Position numbers and translations under genes: made by a program. A stretch of DNA of 64,000 nucleotides from Janthinobacterium saanense (lineage in GTDB: Bacteria; Pseudomonadota; Gammaproteobacteria; Burkholderiales; Burkholderiaceae_D). Under the pieces are notes generated by a model that had not been told where the DNA came from, ran no database searches, and was given only the letters and a program-made list of their open reading frames with translations. This document shows, in pieces, positions 34,620-44,374 of this stretch. Where the stretch lies: assembly GCF_014200675.1 (NCBI RefSeq), contig NZ_JACHCI010000003.1, forward strand, positions 248,001 to 312,000. Direction: 5' to 3'. Within the stretch, counting starts at the first letter, position 1. Every line of letters starts with the position of its first letter.

Positions 34620-34886
34620 ATGCGCAAAGTCATACGTCTGGGGGACGCCACTACGCATGGCGGCAAGGTGCTCAGCTGTGCCGCCACGCACTTCACGGTC
34701 GACGGTATCGCCGTCGCCTGTGTTGGCGATCTGTGCAGTTGCCCCATCAAGGGACACCAGGGCTGCACGATTGCCAGCGGTTCGGCACGGCATGCCATCA
34801 ATGGCATCGCTGTGGCTTTTGAGGGCGATAGCACCAGCTGCGGCGCCAGGCTGATTGCTGGCGGCGTCAATTACCGTTCCTCCTGA
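34620..34886 (+). CDS. PAAR-domain spike-tip protein
   Basis: An 88-residue PAAR protein that sharpens the VgrG spike. VIRLGDATTHGGKVLSC and HFTVDGIAVACVGDLCSC show the PAAR repeats. The Cys and His positions (THGG, CSCP, GHQGC) fit zinc binding. There is no effector extension. It is the last gene of the vgrG-lipase-adaptor unit, 12 bases after the adaptor stop. Confidence 0.93.
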   Translation: MRKVIRLGDATTHGGKVLSCAATHFTVDGIAVACVGDLCSCPIKGHQGCTIASGSARHAINGIAVAFEGDSTSCGARLIAGGVNYRSS

Positions 34887-34973
34887 CAGCGTGGCGTCAC
34901 GGCATCACCCGCTGGCGCTATAATCTGCGCACTGGGCCGTGCCCGCTCTTGATCCCTCTGCTAAAGGAATGAC

Positions 34974-35639
34974 ATGCCAGCATGCCTCGTGCGCCCCGCA
35001 GCGCTTTTTGTCTTGTCGGCTGCCCTGGTATCGGCCAGCGCTGTTGCCGATGACGTGACGGCGACCGCCGCAGAGCGCGCGTCGCTGTTGCAGTTTTATG
35101 GACAGCAATACCCGGACCAGCCGGCTGCGCGCAGCGTGTTCCAGAGCGTGCCGGTGGTGGGTGGCCATCTGCGCGAGCTGGTGGGCAGCGTGGAAACGGC
35201 GCCGTATCGGGGACATGGCGCGCTGTGCCGTACGCAGCGCACGAAATTCGTGCTGCAGGGAAGCGGTAAACAAGAACGCTGGCAAGAGGCGGGCATCGAG
35301 TATTACGCCTGGCTGGACCGTGGCACTTGCCGGCCCGTGGCCGAGCCGGTGCGCTTGCTGCAGCGCGTGCCCGACACGGAGCTGGAAGGTGTCTTGCTGT
35401 ACCAGAAGCCGCTGCTGGAACGGGCGCGCTTGTTGATGGCGGGCAATACCGCCTGTGCGCCGCTGCGCGCGCTGAAGTTCAGCCTGGCGGCGGTCGATGT
35501 GGGGTCGTCCGTGCGCCATGATGAAGAGCGTTATGCGCTGGTGTTCAAGAGCGACCGCAACAGTTATGCACGGGTCTGGCTGCGCAAGAGCGGCGGGCAA
35601 TATGAGGCCTGGAATGTGACTTGTCCGCCGATGCTGTAA
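34974..35639 (+). CDS. exported protein of unknown function (possible lipase immunity)
   Basis: A 221-residue protein with a signal peptide (LVRPAALFVLSAALVSASAVAD) and AAAGGAAT-type ribosome site. Four or five cysteines in the mature part suggest disulfides in the periplasm. No family is recognised. A TATAAT (34919-34924) upstream gives it its own possible promoter. Because the lipase module shows no other candidate for a periplasmic immunity protein, this is a possible Tli3 equivalent. The idea rests only on place and export. Confidence 0.55.
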   Translation: MPACLVRPAALFVLSAALVSASAVADDVTATAAERASLLQFYGQQYPDQPAARSVFQSVPVVGGHLRELVGSVETAPYRGHGALCRTQRTKFVLQGSGKQERWQEAGIEYYAWLDRGTCRPVAEPVRLLQRVPDTELEGVLLYQKPLLERARLLMAGNTACAPLRALKFSLAAVDVGSSVRHDEERYALVFKSDRNSYARVWLRKSGGQYEAWNVTCPPML

Positions 35640-35681
35640 GCTGCGTGCCTGTTATTGATACTCACACTGAATCTTGCACTT

Positions 35682-36116
35682 ATGAACCCGAATTCCACTT
35701 CCGCCCGCAGCTGGGGCACCATCGTGACGCATAGCGACGAGATGGCCATCATTTACCGCTATGTCGATACTTTCCATGACGACTGGGACTTGTCGTCGCA
35801 GCCTGACCGTATCATCCTCGCCTGGCGTTATGAAGATGAAACCGGCATGCCGGCGCCGAATGAACGCGAACATATGGAAGAGCTGGAAGCGGCGCTGGAA
35901 CCGGTGGTTGAACAGGATGGCTTTGCCACCCTGGCGCTGGTGTCGACCGGCGAAAACCTGCGTGAATGGATTTATTACACGCAGTCGGGCGAAGACTTTT
36001 TCAACCGCCTCAACAAGGCGCTGGCTGACCGTCCGAAGTTCCCGATTGAAATTCGCAGCGCCTCCGATCCCGCCTGGGCTACCTATTCCGGCTTCATGGC
36101 CGCGCTGCCCAAGTAA
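35682..36116 (+). CDS. DUF695 family protein
   Basis: A 144-residue cytoplasmic protein starting at MNPNSTSARSWG (ATG 35682). IILAWRYEDETGMPAPNERE and FATLALVSTGENLREWIYY are the typical DUF695 segments. The family's role is unknown. It is sometimes found near secretion or toxin loci. The gene ends five bases from the convergent beta-lactamase. Confidence 0.8.
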   Translation: MNPNSTSARSWGTIVTHSDEMAIIYRYVDTFHDDWDLSSQPDRIILAWRYEDETGMPAPNEREHMEELEAALEPVVEQDGFATLALVSTGENLREWIYYTQSGEDFFNRLNKALADRPKFPIEIRSASDPAWATYSGFMAALPK

Positions 36117-36121
36117 AGTTG

Positions 36122-37012
36122 TTACGTCAGCGCGCTCACCACGATGCGCGTCGCTGCCGTGATGATGGTCTGGTTGGTTGGCGCATCTGCCTGTTCGCGC
36201 GTGTAGTACACGGCGATCACCAGCGGCGCGCCGCTCACCGGCCAGGCCACACCAATATCGTTGACGGTGCCGTAGGCGCCCGAGCCTGTTTTATCGGCGA
36301 CGCTCCAGCCGGCAGGTACGCCGGCGCGGATGCGCTGGTCGCCGGTCAGGTTGCCGCGCATCCATGTTTCCAGTTGCTGGCGCTGCGGCGCAGGCAAACT
36401 ACTCCCCAACAATAATTGCTGCAAGCTGTGCGTCATCGAGGCGGGGCTGGTCGTATCGCGCGTTTCACCCGGAATCGCGCTATTGAGTTTCGTTTCCCAG
36501 CGTTCCAGCTGGAATACCGGGTTGCCGATGCTGCGCGCAAAAGCCGTGACGGCTTGCGGGCCGCCCAGTAGTTTCATCAGGAAATTTGCAGCGCTGTTGT
36601 CGCTGTGTTGCAGGGTGGCAGCGCACAGTTCCGCGACTGTCATGCCATCGGTCAGGTGTTCCTCCGTCAGTGGCGAATAGGTGACCAGGTCCTTGGCCGT
36701 ATAGCGTATGGTTTTTTGCAGCAAGCCTTGCTCGCTGACGCTGCGGGCCAGCACGGCGGCTGCCAGCATGGCCTTGAAAGTGCTGCACATGGGAAAGCGC
36801 TCGTCGGCCCGGTGAGCGATGCGTGCGCCGCCGTCCGTGCGCCAGGCGGAAACGCCCAGACGCCCACCGGCTTGTTGCTCCAGCGCCGCCAGTTGCGCGT
36901 GGGCGGCAGCGGGCGTGGTGGCAGCCAGCAATGCGCCGGATGGGAGCAAGAGGGCGGCGCCGGCGGCCAGCAGATACTGGCGGCGTTGTGCGTTGGAAAG
37001 GGTATCAGTCAT
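36122..37012 (-). CDS. class A beta-lactamase
   Basis: A 296-residue serine beta-lactamase. The N-terminus AQRRQYLLAAGAALLL looks like a twin-arginine signal. Active-site motifs are complete: STFK (77-80), SDN (137-139), the omega-loop RWETKLNSA with Glu173, and DKTGSGAYGT near 243. Cys76 stands in the place of Ambler Cys69, but the partner position 238 is Gly, so the disulfide of class A carbapenemases is not expected. It is chromosomal by context, with no mobile element near. ATGACTGA couples it to the upstream kinase gene. Confidence 0.95.
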   Translation of the reverse strand: MTDTLSNAQRRQYLLAAGAALLLPSGALLAATTPAAAHAQLAALEQQAGGRLGVSAWRTDGGARIAHRADERFPMCSTFKAMLAAAVLARSVSEQGLLQKTIRYTAKDLVTYSPLTEEHLTDGMTVAELCAATLQHSDNSAANFLMKLLGGPQAVTAFARSIGNPVFQLERWETKLNSAIPGETRDTTSPASMTHSLQQLLLGSSLPAPQRQQLETWMRGNLTGDQRIRAGVPAGWSVADKTGSGAYGTVNDIGVAWPVSGAPLVIAVYYTREQADAPTNQTIITAATRIVVSALT

Positions 37013-40001
37013 GGTCGCTTCGATGATGGGAGATGGATAGGGTGGCCAGCAATTCGGTGATCGCTTGCAGCTTGGCCGGTTTGGTCAAATGATGGTCGAA
37101 GCCGGCCGCGCTTGAGCGGCTGCGGTCGTTTTCCGCGCCCCAGCCGGTCAGCGCGACCAGTACCAGTTGCGTGCCTGCCGGCGTCTGGCGCAGCGTGCGC
37201 GCCACGTCGTAACCGCTCATGCCGGGCAGGCCGATATCGAGGAAGACCACGTCGGGCGCAAATTGCGGCGCCACGGCCAGCGCCTGGAGGCCATCGTGGG
37301 CCACTTGGGTTGCATGGCCCATCATGTCGAGCACGGCCGCCAGGGTCTCGGCCGCATCGATATTGTCATCGACCACCAGCACGCGGAAGTGCTGTTGTGG
37401 TGCGGTAGATGCTGGCTCTTCGTCGGTAGGCATCACCGGCAAAGTGGCTGCCAGCGGCAGGCGCACGGTAAACGTGCTGCCCTGGCCGGCGCCGGCGCTA
37501 TTGGCCGTGGCGCTGCCGCCATGCAATTGCGCCAGGCGCCGCACCAGCGACAGGCCGATGCCCAGGCCGCCCTGGGCGCGGCCCATGTTTTGTCCCACTT
37601 GCGTGAACATCTCAAAGATGGTGTCCAGCGCGTCGGCGGGGATGCCGATGCCGGTGTCGCCTATTTCGATGACGGCATCAGCGCCATCGCGTTTTGCACT
37701 GACCGTGATGTGGCCGCCTGCTGGCGTGTATTTGGCGGCATTGTTGAGCAGATTGCCCAGTATTTGCGCCAGACGGGTCGGGTCGGCGTCGAGCGGCAGC
37801 GCCTGTTCATCGAGTTCGACCTGCAACTGGTGCCGGTTGGCGTCGATCAGCGGCATGCCCGTTTCCACCGCGGCGGCGATCACGGTTTTCAGTTCCAGCC
37901 TTTCTAGCTTGAGTTCGATCTGCCCGCGCGTGATACGGGCCACGTCGAGCAAGTCATTCACCAGGTGCACCATCTGGTTGACCTGCCGCTCCATGACGTC
38001 GCGCACGCGCGTGACCGTGGCGGGCTGGTCGGCCGCCAGGCGCATGATTTGCAAACCGTTGCGGATGGGCGCCAGCGGATTGCGCAATTCGTGCGCCAGG
38101 GTGGCCAGGAATTCGGTCTTGCGTTTGTCCATTTCGGACAGATTGTCGGCCAGCTGGCGCAGTTGCCGCTCTGAACGTTTGCGCTCGGAAATATCGCTGA
38201 ACAGCACGGCCAGCTTGCGGCTGCCGGCGTCACCCAGGCGCGCCGCGAAAATATCGAACCAGCGGTCCATCGCATGCGCTTCGTTTTCATAGCGCACAGG
38301 CTGGCCTGTCTTGAGCACCTGGTCATACAGGGTGAACCAGTGCTGGTCGTGATCGGGCACCATTTCGCGTATCGTGCGGCCGATGGCGTTTTCCAGGCCG
38401 GACTGCTTGACGAAGGCGGCGTTGCCTTCCAGGTAGCGGAAGTCGATCGGATGGCCATCGTCGTCATACAGCATTTCAATGATGCAGAAAGCCTGGTCCA
38501 TCAACGCGATCAGGGTGCTGTAGCGTTCTTCGCTGCGGCGCAGCGCATCTTCCACCTGTTTCTGGCGCGTAATGTCGAGTATGACGCCCGGCAATTGCAA
38601 GGGTCTGCCATCGGAACCGTATTCGACCCGGCCCCGCGCCAGCACATGGCGGTAATGGCCGTCAACGCCCAGCACGCGGTAGTCGGCCTCGAAGGGCTGG
38701 TGCTGCTCTATCGCCAGCCTGATCAGTGTGTCCAGCCGTGCCCGGTCGTCAGGGTGGATCAGTTCCAGATAGTGTGCCAGCGGCTGTGCCGGCTGCGTGG
38801 TGTCGACGGCAAACAGACGCGCCATATTACTGTCGGCCGTGACCCTGTCGGCCGCGATATCCCAGTTCCAGATGGCCACTTCGCCAGCGGCCAGGGTCAG
38901 GCGCAAGGCTTCTTCATTTTGCTTGCTGATGGTGAGATCGAGCGAGATGCCGGATAGCGTGATCACCTTGCCGGCCCCATCGCTGGTGCAACTGCCGCGC
39001 AGATGCACCCAGTGCAGCGAGCCGTCCGGCCAGCGCACGCGCACCTCGATTTCGAAATCGCTGGCAGAAGCAATTGCCGCGTGGACCACTGCGCGCCAAT
39101 GTGTCTGGTCGCCGTCGAGCATGGCGGCTGTCAGGCGCGGATAGTCGATGCTGGCATCTGTTGGGAAACCGAAGTTGGCCTTGCAGGCGTCGGAACATTC
39201 CATGCTGCCACTGCCCAAATCAATTTCCCAGGTGCCCATGCGGCCACCCTGCATGGCCAGGCGCAAGCGCTGTTCCGTCTGGCGCTGCTCCGTCACGTCG
39301 CAATGCGAACCTACCCATTCGCGGATGCCGCCATCGGGACCGTAGATGGGCAGCATGCGCACCACCACGTTGCGGTAGGCGCCGCTCACATGGCGCAGCC
39401 GGTATTCGGCTTCAAACACGCTGCTCAGGTTCGATGGCATGACGTAGGGCAAGCTCCTGTCGTCGGGATGCAGGGCGTTCAGCCAGCCGCGCCCCATCAG
39501 CTCGGCTTCGCTCTGGCCTGTATAGGCGCGCCAGCTGGGCTGGTCCGCATCGAATTGGCCAAAGCTGCGGGTGCTCCAGACGATATCGCAGTGGGCGCCC
39601 AGCAAGAGGCGCGCGCGCTGTTCGCTTTCGGCCAGATGGCGGGCGGCGCTCAAGGGGCCGCTGATGTCATGCAGGATGGCCAGCACGCTGGCCCCGCCAT
39701 TCTGCGGCGCCGGCAGGAGCGTCAGCCTGGCTTGCCATTGCGTACCATCGCCTGCCAATCTGGTGGTCCATTCTGCCGCGCCGCTATCCCAGGCGCGCTG
39801 CAAAACCTGCCCGGCTGCCGCGCGGTGTTCGCTGGTCCATAGTTGCGGCCAATCTGTGCCCAGCAGGCAAGAGCGCGCAGCCGCATTGGGTGCGCCGATG
39901 GCGCCATGGATATCGATGGTAAACATCGGATCGGCGCTGTGCTCATAGGCATGCCAGGCGGGGGAGGAGGGAGCGCTGTCGGGCTGGCTGATTTGGGGCA
40001 T
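37005..40001 (-). CDS. soluble multi-PAS hybrid histidine kinase
   Basis: A hybrid sensor kinase of about 998 residues (ATG 40001; a GTG at 40025 is also possible). No membrane helix is seen, so it senses in the cytoplasm. Several PAS domains with PAC tails fill about 1-600. HisKA follows with FLATLAHELRNPLAPIRNG (phospho-His), then HATPase with GDTGIGIP and GGLGIGLSLV. A receiver domain ends the protein (VLVVDDNIDAAET, VVFLDIGLPGMSG with the phospho-Asp). The last codons overlap the beta-lactamase start by eight bases, so the two are likely one transcript. The output partner is not in view. Confidence 0.93.
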   Translation of the reverse strand: MPQISQPDSAPSSPAWHAYEHSADPMFTIDIHGAIGAPNAAARSCLLGTDWPQLWTSEHRAAAGQVLQRAWDSGAAEWTTRLAGDGTQWQARLTLLPAPQNGGASVLAILHDISGPLSAARHLAESEQRARLLLGAHCDIVWSTRSFGQFDADQPSWRAYTGQSEAELMGRGWLNALHPDDRSLPYVMPSNLSSVFEAEYRLRHVSGAYRNVVVRMLPIYGPDGGIREWVGSHCDVTEQRQTEQRLRLAMQGGRMGTWEIDLGSGSMECSDACKANFGFPTDASIDYPRLTAAMLDGDQTHWRAVVHAAIASASDFEIEVRVRWPDGSLHWVHLRGSCTSDGAGKVITLSGISLDLTISKQNEEALRLTLAAGEVAIWNWDIAADRVTADSNMARLFAVDTTQPAQPLAHYLELIHPDDRARLDTLIRLAIEQHQPFEADYRVLGVDGHYRHVLARGRVEYGSDGRPLQLPGVILDITRQKQVEDALRRSEERYSTLIALMDQAFCIIEMLYDDDGHPIDFRYLEGNAAFVKQSGLENAIGRTIREMVPDHDQHWFTLYDQVLKTGQPVRYENEAHAMDRWFDIFAARLGDAGSRKLAVLFSDISERKRSERQLRQLADNLSEMDKRKTEFLATLAHELRNPLAPIRNGLQIMRLAADQPATVTRVRDVMERQVNQMVHLVNDLLDVARITRGQIELKLERLELKTVIAAAVETGMPLIDANRHQLQVELDEQALPLDADPTRLAQILGNLLNNAAKYTPAGGHITVSAKRDGADAVIEIGDTGIGIPADALDTIFEMFTQVGQNMGRAQGGLGIGLSLVRRLAQLHGGSATANSAGAGQGSTFTVRLPLAATLPVMPTDEEPASTAPQQHFRVLVVDDNIDAAETLAAVLDMMGHATQVAHDGLQALAVAPQFAPDVVFLDIGLPGMSGYDVARTLRQTPAGTQLVLVALTGWGAENDRSRSSAAGFDHHLTKPAKLQAITELLATLSISHHRSDHD

Positions 40002-40025
40002 GAGAGCTAGGTATTGGTGCAGCAC

Positions 40026-40540
40026 AGTGTATCCGCACTAGATAAGGGCATGGCTGAGCCGGTATGGCTATGCCGATATTACAACGATTTAGCTTCCTGG
40101 GCCTGTCCTGCAAACTGGCAGTGCTGTATGAATATCTGATGGCTCCTGTCAAGAAAAATCGCAAAAATCGCAAAAATGCCTATTTTTTGTGCAAATTGTG
40201 GCTGAATAACCACTAGTAAGCCATTTCTTATTGTCGATTAAATATTTCAGATAACAATATTCTTGCAGCGCATAAGGTGCTTGAATTAAATTGGCGCCTT
40301 GCTTGAAAGTTGGCGTTGATCAGACATCCCAGAGATGCGGCCAGGACCGCTGCCGTGACCACGGCAAGCGAGGCAGAGCCAGTGACGCCGAGAGTGGGGG
40401 GACACCCGCTCGCGCTGCCGCACCACGAAGGTGCAGGCCTATATAAACAGACAATAGCGACAGCGCCGCACAGAAGAAATCCCGGAGACAAGTTTGCAGA
40501 ACAGGTTACGTCAATTTTATTTAAACTTCTGGGAAACATC
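40026..40540. other. intergenic region before the TonB receptor
   Basis: About 515 bases with no convincing gene. A short tandem array of TCGCAAAAA units lies around 40150-40180. The promoter of the receptor at 40541 must lie here, but I see no strong consensus pair. Confidence 0.5.
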
Positions 40541-42817
40541 ATGATCAAAATGTCCAAGATGCATAAGCGGCTATGCGCCAAAAGCGCTGCTGTGCTGGCA
40601 CTGTCCGCTGCCTTGCCTATGGCTACGGCCTACGCTGACGAAGTTGCTGCTGCGCCTGCAGCCATTAGCAGCGATGCGGCACCTGCCGCCGCTACCGATG
40701 CTGCTGCGCCTGCAGCCGGTCAACTGGAAACAGTGACCGTGACGGCCCAGCGCCGCAAGGAAAACATCCGCGACGTGCCTGTTTCCGTATCCTTGTTGCG
40801 TGACGAAAAGCTGGACGTGCTGGTTTCCGGAGGTCAGGACATCCGCATGCTGGCCGGCAAAGTGCCTAGCCTGAACGTGGAGTCGTCGAACGGCCGTACC
40901 TTCCCGCGCTTCTACATCCGCGGCTACGGCAATACCGACTTCAACATCTTTGCTTCGCAGCCTGTTTCCCTGATTTACGACGACGTGGTGCAGGAAAACC
41001 CTATCCTGAAAGGCTACCCGCTGTTCGACGTGGCTGGCGTGGAAGTCTTGCGTGGTCCACAAGGTACTTTGTTTGGCCGCAACACGCCCGCTGGCGTGGT
41101 CAAGTTTGAATCGGTCAAGCCTAACCTGGACAAGGTCGAAGGTTATTACAACGTTTCCACCGCTACCCACAACACCAGCAACTTTGATGGCGCCGTGAAC
41201 GTGCCGCTGAGCAACGAATGGGCGATGCGTTTCTCGACCCTGCGCCAGCACCGCGACGATTATGTCGATAATACTTTCACGGGTCAGAAAAACGCCCTGG
41301 ACGGTTACAACGAACACGCCGAGCGCGTGCAATTGTTGTACGCACCGACCGGCAGCGGCTTCAATGCCCTGTTCAATGTGCATCAACGCGCAACCTCCGG
41401 CAGCGCGCGCCTGTTCTTCGCGAACTTGATGAATAAAGGCAGCAACGATATCGTCGCTGGTTTCGATCCGACCAAGATCAGCATCAATGCACCGAACTTC
41501 CAGAGCCTGAGCACCAATGGCGCCAGCGCGCGCCTGAGCTGGGATCTGGACGGCATCAAGCTGTATTCGATCACCGGCTTCGAGCACGTCGGTCAATATG
41601 CATCGCATGGCGACATCGATGGCGGCACACCGAACGGTCCGGGTTTCATCCCATTCCAGGTTGAAACACAAGGCGGTATCACCAGCGTAAAACAGTATTC
41701 GCAAGAATTCCGCGCTGAATCGAAAAATGCTGGTCCGCTGAACTGGCAGGCAGGCTTGTACTATTTCAATGAAGATGCCAACGGTTATTCGGACGCTTAT
41801 TTCCCTGACACCCATTTGCTGCAAAATCATTTGGCCAGCCGCCAAAAGAATACGGCGTGGGCGACCTTTGGTTCGGTCAACTATGCTGTCAGCGATGACT
41901 TCATGCTGCGTGGTGGCTTGCGCTACACCAAGGACAAGAAAGATTTCAATACGGTTGCCGCCGACAACATCACACAAGTTGGCCCAACCAGCGCCGATGT
42001 CAGCAAAGGCAAAATCAACTGGGACTTGAGCGGCACCTACAAGTACAACAAGGACGTGAACTTCTACGGCCGTATCGCCACCGGTTTCCGCGCACCGAGT
42101 ATTGCGCCAGCCAGCGATAAAGTACCTGTGACCATCGCTAATGCAGAAACCATCACTTCGTACGAAGCCGGTATCAAGGCTGACCTGTTTGACCGCCGTG
42201 CACGTCTGGCGTTCAGCATCTACGATTACCAGATCAAGAACCAGCAGCTGACGGTAGTGGGCGGCGATTCGAACGTGACGCGTTTGATCAATGCAGCCAA
42301 AACGAATGGCCGCGGCGCGGAACTGGAACTGGAAGGTTTCGTGACGCCTAGCCTGAAGATGTCCTTCGGCGGCAGCTACAACTTTACGGAAATCAAGGAT
42401 CCGACCCTGGCGGTCGCCAAGTGCGCCAGCTGCACGGTGCTGAACCCGATCAACGCTGCCGGCAACGTCGTCATCAATGGCAACCCGCTGCCACAAGCGC
42501 CGAAATGGACCTTGACCGCTACCGGCCGCTACTCGATCCCGATGGAAAATGGCGAGATCTTCGTCTTCACGGATTGGTCGTACCGCAGCGAAATCAACTT
42601 CTTCCTGTACCAGTCGACCGAGTTCACCGGCAAACCGTTGCTGGAAGGTGGCTTGCGCACCGGTTACACCTGGGATGCTGGCAAGTATGAAGTGGCCTTG
42701 TTCGGCCGCAACATCACCAACACCCGCCGCGTAACCGGCGCCATCGACTTCGACAACCGGACCGGCTTCATCAATGATCCGCGTCAATGGGGTGTGCAGT
42801 TCAAGGGCAATTTCTAA
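40541..42817 (+). CDS. TonB-dependent outer-membrane receptor
   Basis: A 758-residue receptor starting at ATG 40541. The signal peptide ends near MATAYADE, followed by an Ala/Pro-rich linker of about 35 residues. The TonB-box-like LETVTVTAQRRKENIRDVPV leads into the plug (PRFYIRGYGNTDFNIFASQP, GVEVLRGPQGTLFGRNTPAG) and then the barrel, ending in GVQFKGNF with terminal Phe. The NIRDVPV type belongs to the group of receptors common in carbohydrate or aromatic users. No neighbour identifies the substrate. A terminator follows at 42861. Confidence 0.95.
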   Translation: MIKMSKMHKRLCAKSAAVLALSAALPMATAYADEVAAAPAAISSDAAPAAATDAAAPAAGQLETVTVTAQRRKENIRDVPVSVSLLRDEKLDVLVSGGQDIRMLAGKVPSLNVESSNGRTFPRFYIRGYGNTDFNIFASQPVSLIYDDVVQENPILKGYPLFDVAGVEVLRGPQGTLFGRNTPAGVVKFESVKPNLDKVEGYYNVSTATHNTSNFDGAVNVPLSNEWAMRFSTLRQHRDDYVDNTFTGQKNALDGYNEHAERVQLLYAPTGSGFNALFNVHQRATSGSARLFFANLMNKGSNDIVAGFDPTKISINAPNFQSLSTNGASARLSWDLDGIKLYSITGFEHVGQYASHGDIDGGTPNGPGFIPFQVETQGGITSVKQYSQEFRAESKNAGPLNWQAGLYYFNEDANGYSDAYFPDTHLLQNHLASRQKNTAWATFGSVNYAVSDDFMLRGGLRYTKDKKDFNTVAADNITQVGPTSADVSKGKINWDLSGTYKYNKDVNFYGRIATGFRAPSIAPASDKVPVTIANAETITSYEAGIKADLFDRRARLAFSIYDYQIKNQQLTVVGGDSNVTRLINAAKTNGRGAELELEGFVTPSLKMSFGGSYNFTEIKDPTLAVAKCASCTVLNPINAAGNVVINGNPLPQAPKWTLTATGRYSIPMENGEIFVFTDWSYRSEINFFLYQSTEFTGKPLLEGGLRTGYTWDAGKYEVALFGRNITNTRRVTGAIDFDNRTGFINDPRQWGVQFKGNF

Positions 42818-42860
42818 TTGCCCAACTTCAGGCGCCAGCTCAGGCTGGCGTCTGCTTTGA

Positions 42861-42894
42861 CCCGCTGCCGGCTCGCGCCGCAGCGGGTTTTTTT
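42861..42894 (+). terminator. intrinsic terminator after the TonB receptor
   Basis: Stem CCCGCTGC (42861-42868) / GCAGCGGG (42880-42887) with a run of seven T. Confidence 0.92.
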
Positions 42895-42905
42895 ATGGCT
42901 TGGTT

Positions 42906-43820
42906 TTACTTGGGCAAGTGCGACAGCCGTTGCGCCCAGGCGGGTATCGCTTGCCGCCAGAAGTCGTCAATGTTGTCCGCGCGCACGTCGAGACCAAGAA
43001 AACGCGCCGTCGGCAGCAGCGCTGCCGACAGCAAGGTGGCCGCCTCCATACCCGTATCGAAGGCCAGCGCACCGGTCTGCTTGGACAGCTTTTCACCGAG
43101 CTCATTATTGACGACCGGCACATGCATGAACTGTGGCTGGGGCAAGCCCAGCACTGCTTGCAGATACAGCTGGCGCGGCGTGGAGTCGAGCAGGTCGGCC
43201 CCGCGCACTATGTGCGTGATCGCCTGCGCGCCATCATCGACCACCACTGCCAATTGATAGGCCCAGAAACCATCGCCGCGCAGCACGATAAAGTCGCCCA
43301 CCTCGGCGCTGATATCCTGCTGTTGTTGGCCTTGCCAGCGGTCGATAAAACGGTAGGTAGCGTGGGTAGCCTGCGGCACGCGTAGCCGCAAGGCCCGCGC
43401 TTCCTTGCCCGGCGCCAAGCCATGCCGGCAGGTGCCTGGATATACGGCGACGCCATTCTTGGTCACACCCGCCCGCAAGTTCGAATCGGCAATTTCCTTG
43501 CGCGAACAGCCACACGCATACACGAGGCCATCGTCTTTCAAGCGCTGCAGCGCCGCCTGATATAGTGGCAAGCGCCGGCTCTGCCACGTCGCCTCTCCAT
43601 CCCAATGCATCCCACAGCGCTGCAAACTGGCCAGTATCGCCATGTCGGCGCCCTCGACATTGCGGTCATAGTCCAGGTCCTCGATACGCAGCAACCACGT
43701 CCCCTGATGCACCTTCGCATCGAGATAACTGGCCATGGCGGCAACGAGTGAGCCCATGTGCAAGGGGCCGGAGGGGGAGGGGGCGAAGCGGCCGATGTAG
43801 GGGGCGGTGGGAACAGTCAT
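42906..43820 (-). CDS. gluQ: glutamyl-Q tRNA(Asp) synthetase
   Basis: A 304-residue truncated glutamyl-tRNA synthetase paralogue that attaches glutamate to queuosine of tRNA(Asp). The start is ATG 43820 (MTVPTAPYIGRFAPSPSG); a TTG further upstream is unlikely. GRFAPSPSGPLHMGSL is the HIGH-type motif and GEKLSKQ the KMSKS-type one. VYACGCSRKEI and the PGTCRHG segment hold the cysteines of the zinc site. The anticodon-binding domain of GltX is absent, as in all GluQ proteins. Confidence 0.96.
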   Translation of the reverse strand: MTVPTAPYIGRFAPSPSGPLHMGSLVAAMASYLDAKVHQGTWLLRIEDLDYDRNVEGADMAILASLQRCGMHWDGEATWQSRRLPLYQAALQRLKDDGLVYACGCSRKEIADSNLRAGVTKNGVAVYPGTCRHGLAPGKEARALRLRVPQATHATYRFIDRWQGQQQQDISAEVGDFIVLRGDGFWAYQLAVVVDDGAQAITHIVRGADLLDSTPRQLYLQAVLGLPQPQFMHVPVVNNELGEKLSKQTGALAFDTGMEAATLLSAALLPTARFLGLDVRADNIDDFWRQAIPAWAQRLSHLPK

Positions 43821-43952
43821 GCGGGTAAATATGTTTGACAAGAATGTGCTGCTGTTACTTTACGGGATGGCTTGATCTACGGAGCGGTAGGGTAAGTATC
43901 GTTCAGAGTGAAAACCAAGTCAAATCGAAACCTGATGGTTTTACTTTATATT

Positions 43953-44234
43953 TTATCTGTGGTAATTGGATTTAATAATCTTATTTTTATCTTTTGATAT
44001 GGTGTAGGTAACCGAACGGCCTAAAGAAGTTTTTCCACCCAAAATTCTCTCTCCTTTAGCAAGATTTGGATTGAAAGTTATTTTAATTTCTTCACCGTTG
44101 TCTTGTATTTGTATCGTGAAGTCATTAATATTTGTTTGTTCTTTTTTAAATTCCGTATATGCTATAAGTAGTCTTTCAATATGTTTTCCTGATATTTTTT
44201 CAAATTTTTCAGTTAATTCATTTTCATTATTCAT
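43953..44234 (-). CDS. immunity-like protein, paralogue of the Rhs immunity protein
   Basis: A 93-residue protein at the far end of the AT-rich tail behind the Rhs gene. From LIAYTEFKKEQ to KIIKSNYHR it aligns throughout with the C-terminal 85 residues of the protein at 46130-46501 (shared FNPNLAKGER / FHPNLAEGER and TSLGRS / TSLGRT). It lacks the N-terminal hydrophobic segment of that protein, so it should be cytoplasmic. It may be a second immunity gene kept after an earlier toxin tip, or one for another compartment. The family is not named. Confidence 0.7.
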   Translation of the reverse strand: MNNENELTEKFEKISGKHIERLLIAYTEFKKEQTNINDFTIQIQDNGEEIKITFNPNLAKGERILGGKTSLGRSVTYTISKDKNKIIKSNYHR

Positions 44235-44374
44235 ATTTCCAGAATTTTTAAAAATATTATTTCAGATGAGGATATGAGGCGAAATTTGCCTTCATGCTTT
44301 CGCAGTTTTAGTTATTTTTTGATGAGTAATATTTATTATTTTTGGTATTTCGATGATGTTGTTTTGTAAATTTC

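Noticed and set aside
36122..37012. Beta-lactamase as a carbapenemase of the Cys69-Cys238 type
   Set aside because: Cys is present only at the first position; residue 238 by Ambler alignment is Gly.
40150..40185. TCGCAAAAA repeats as a CRISPR or iteron array
   Set aside because: Only two to three short units without spacers; too little to support either.
40571..42787. 738-codon frame opposite the TonB receptor
   Set aside because: Shadow of the receptor gene; no domain, no ribosome site.
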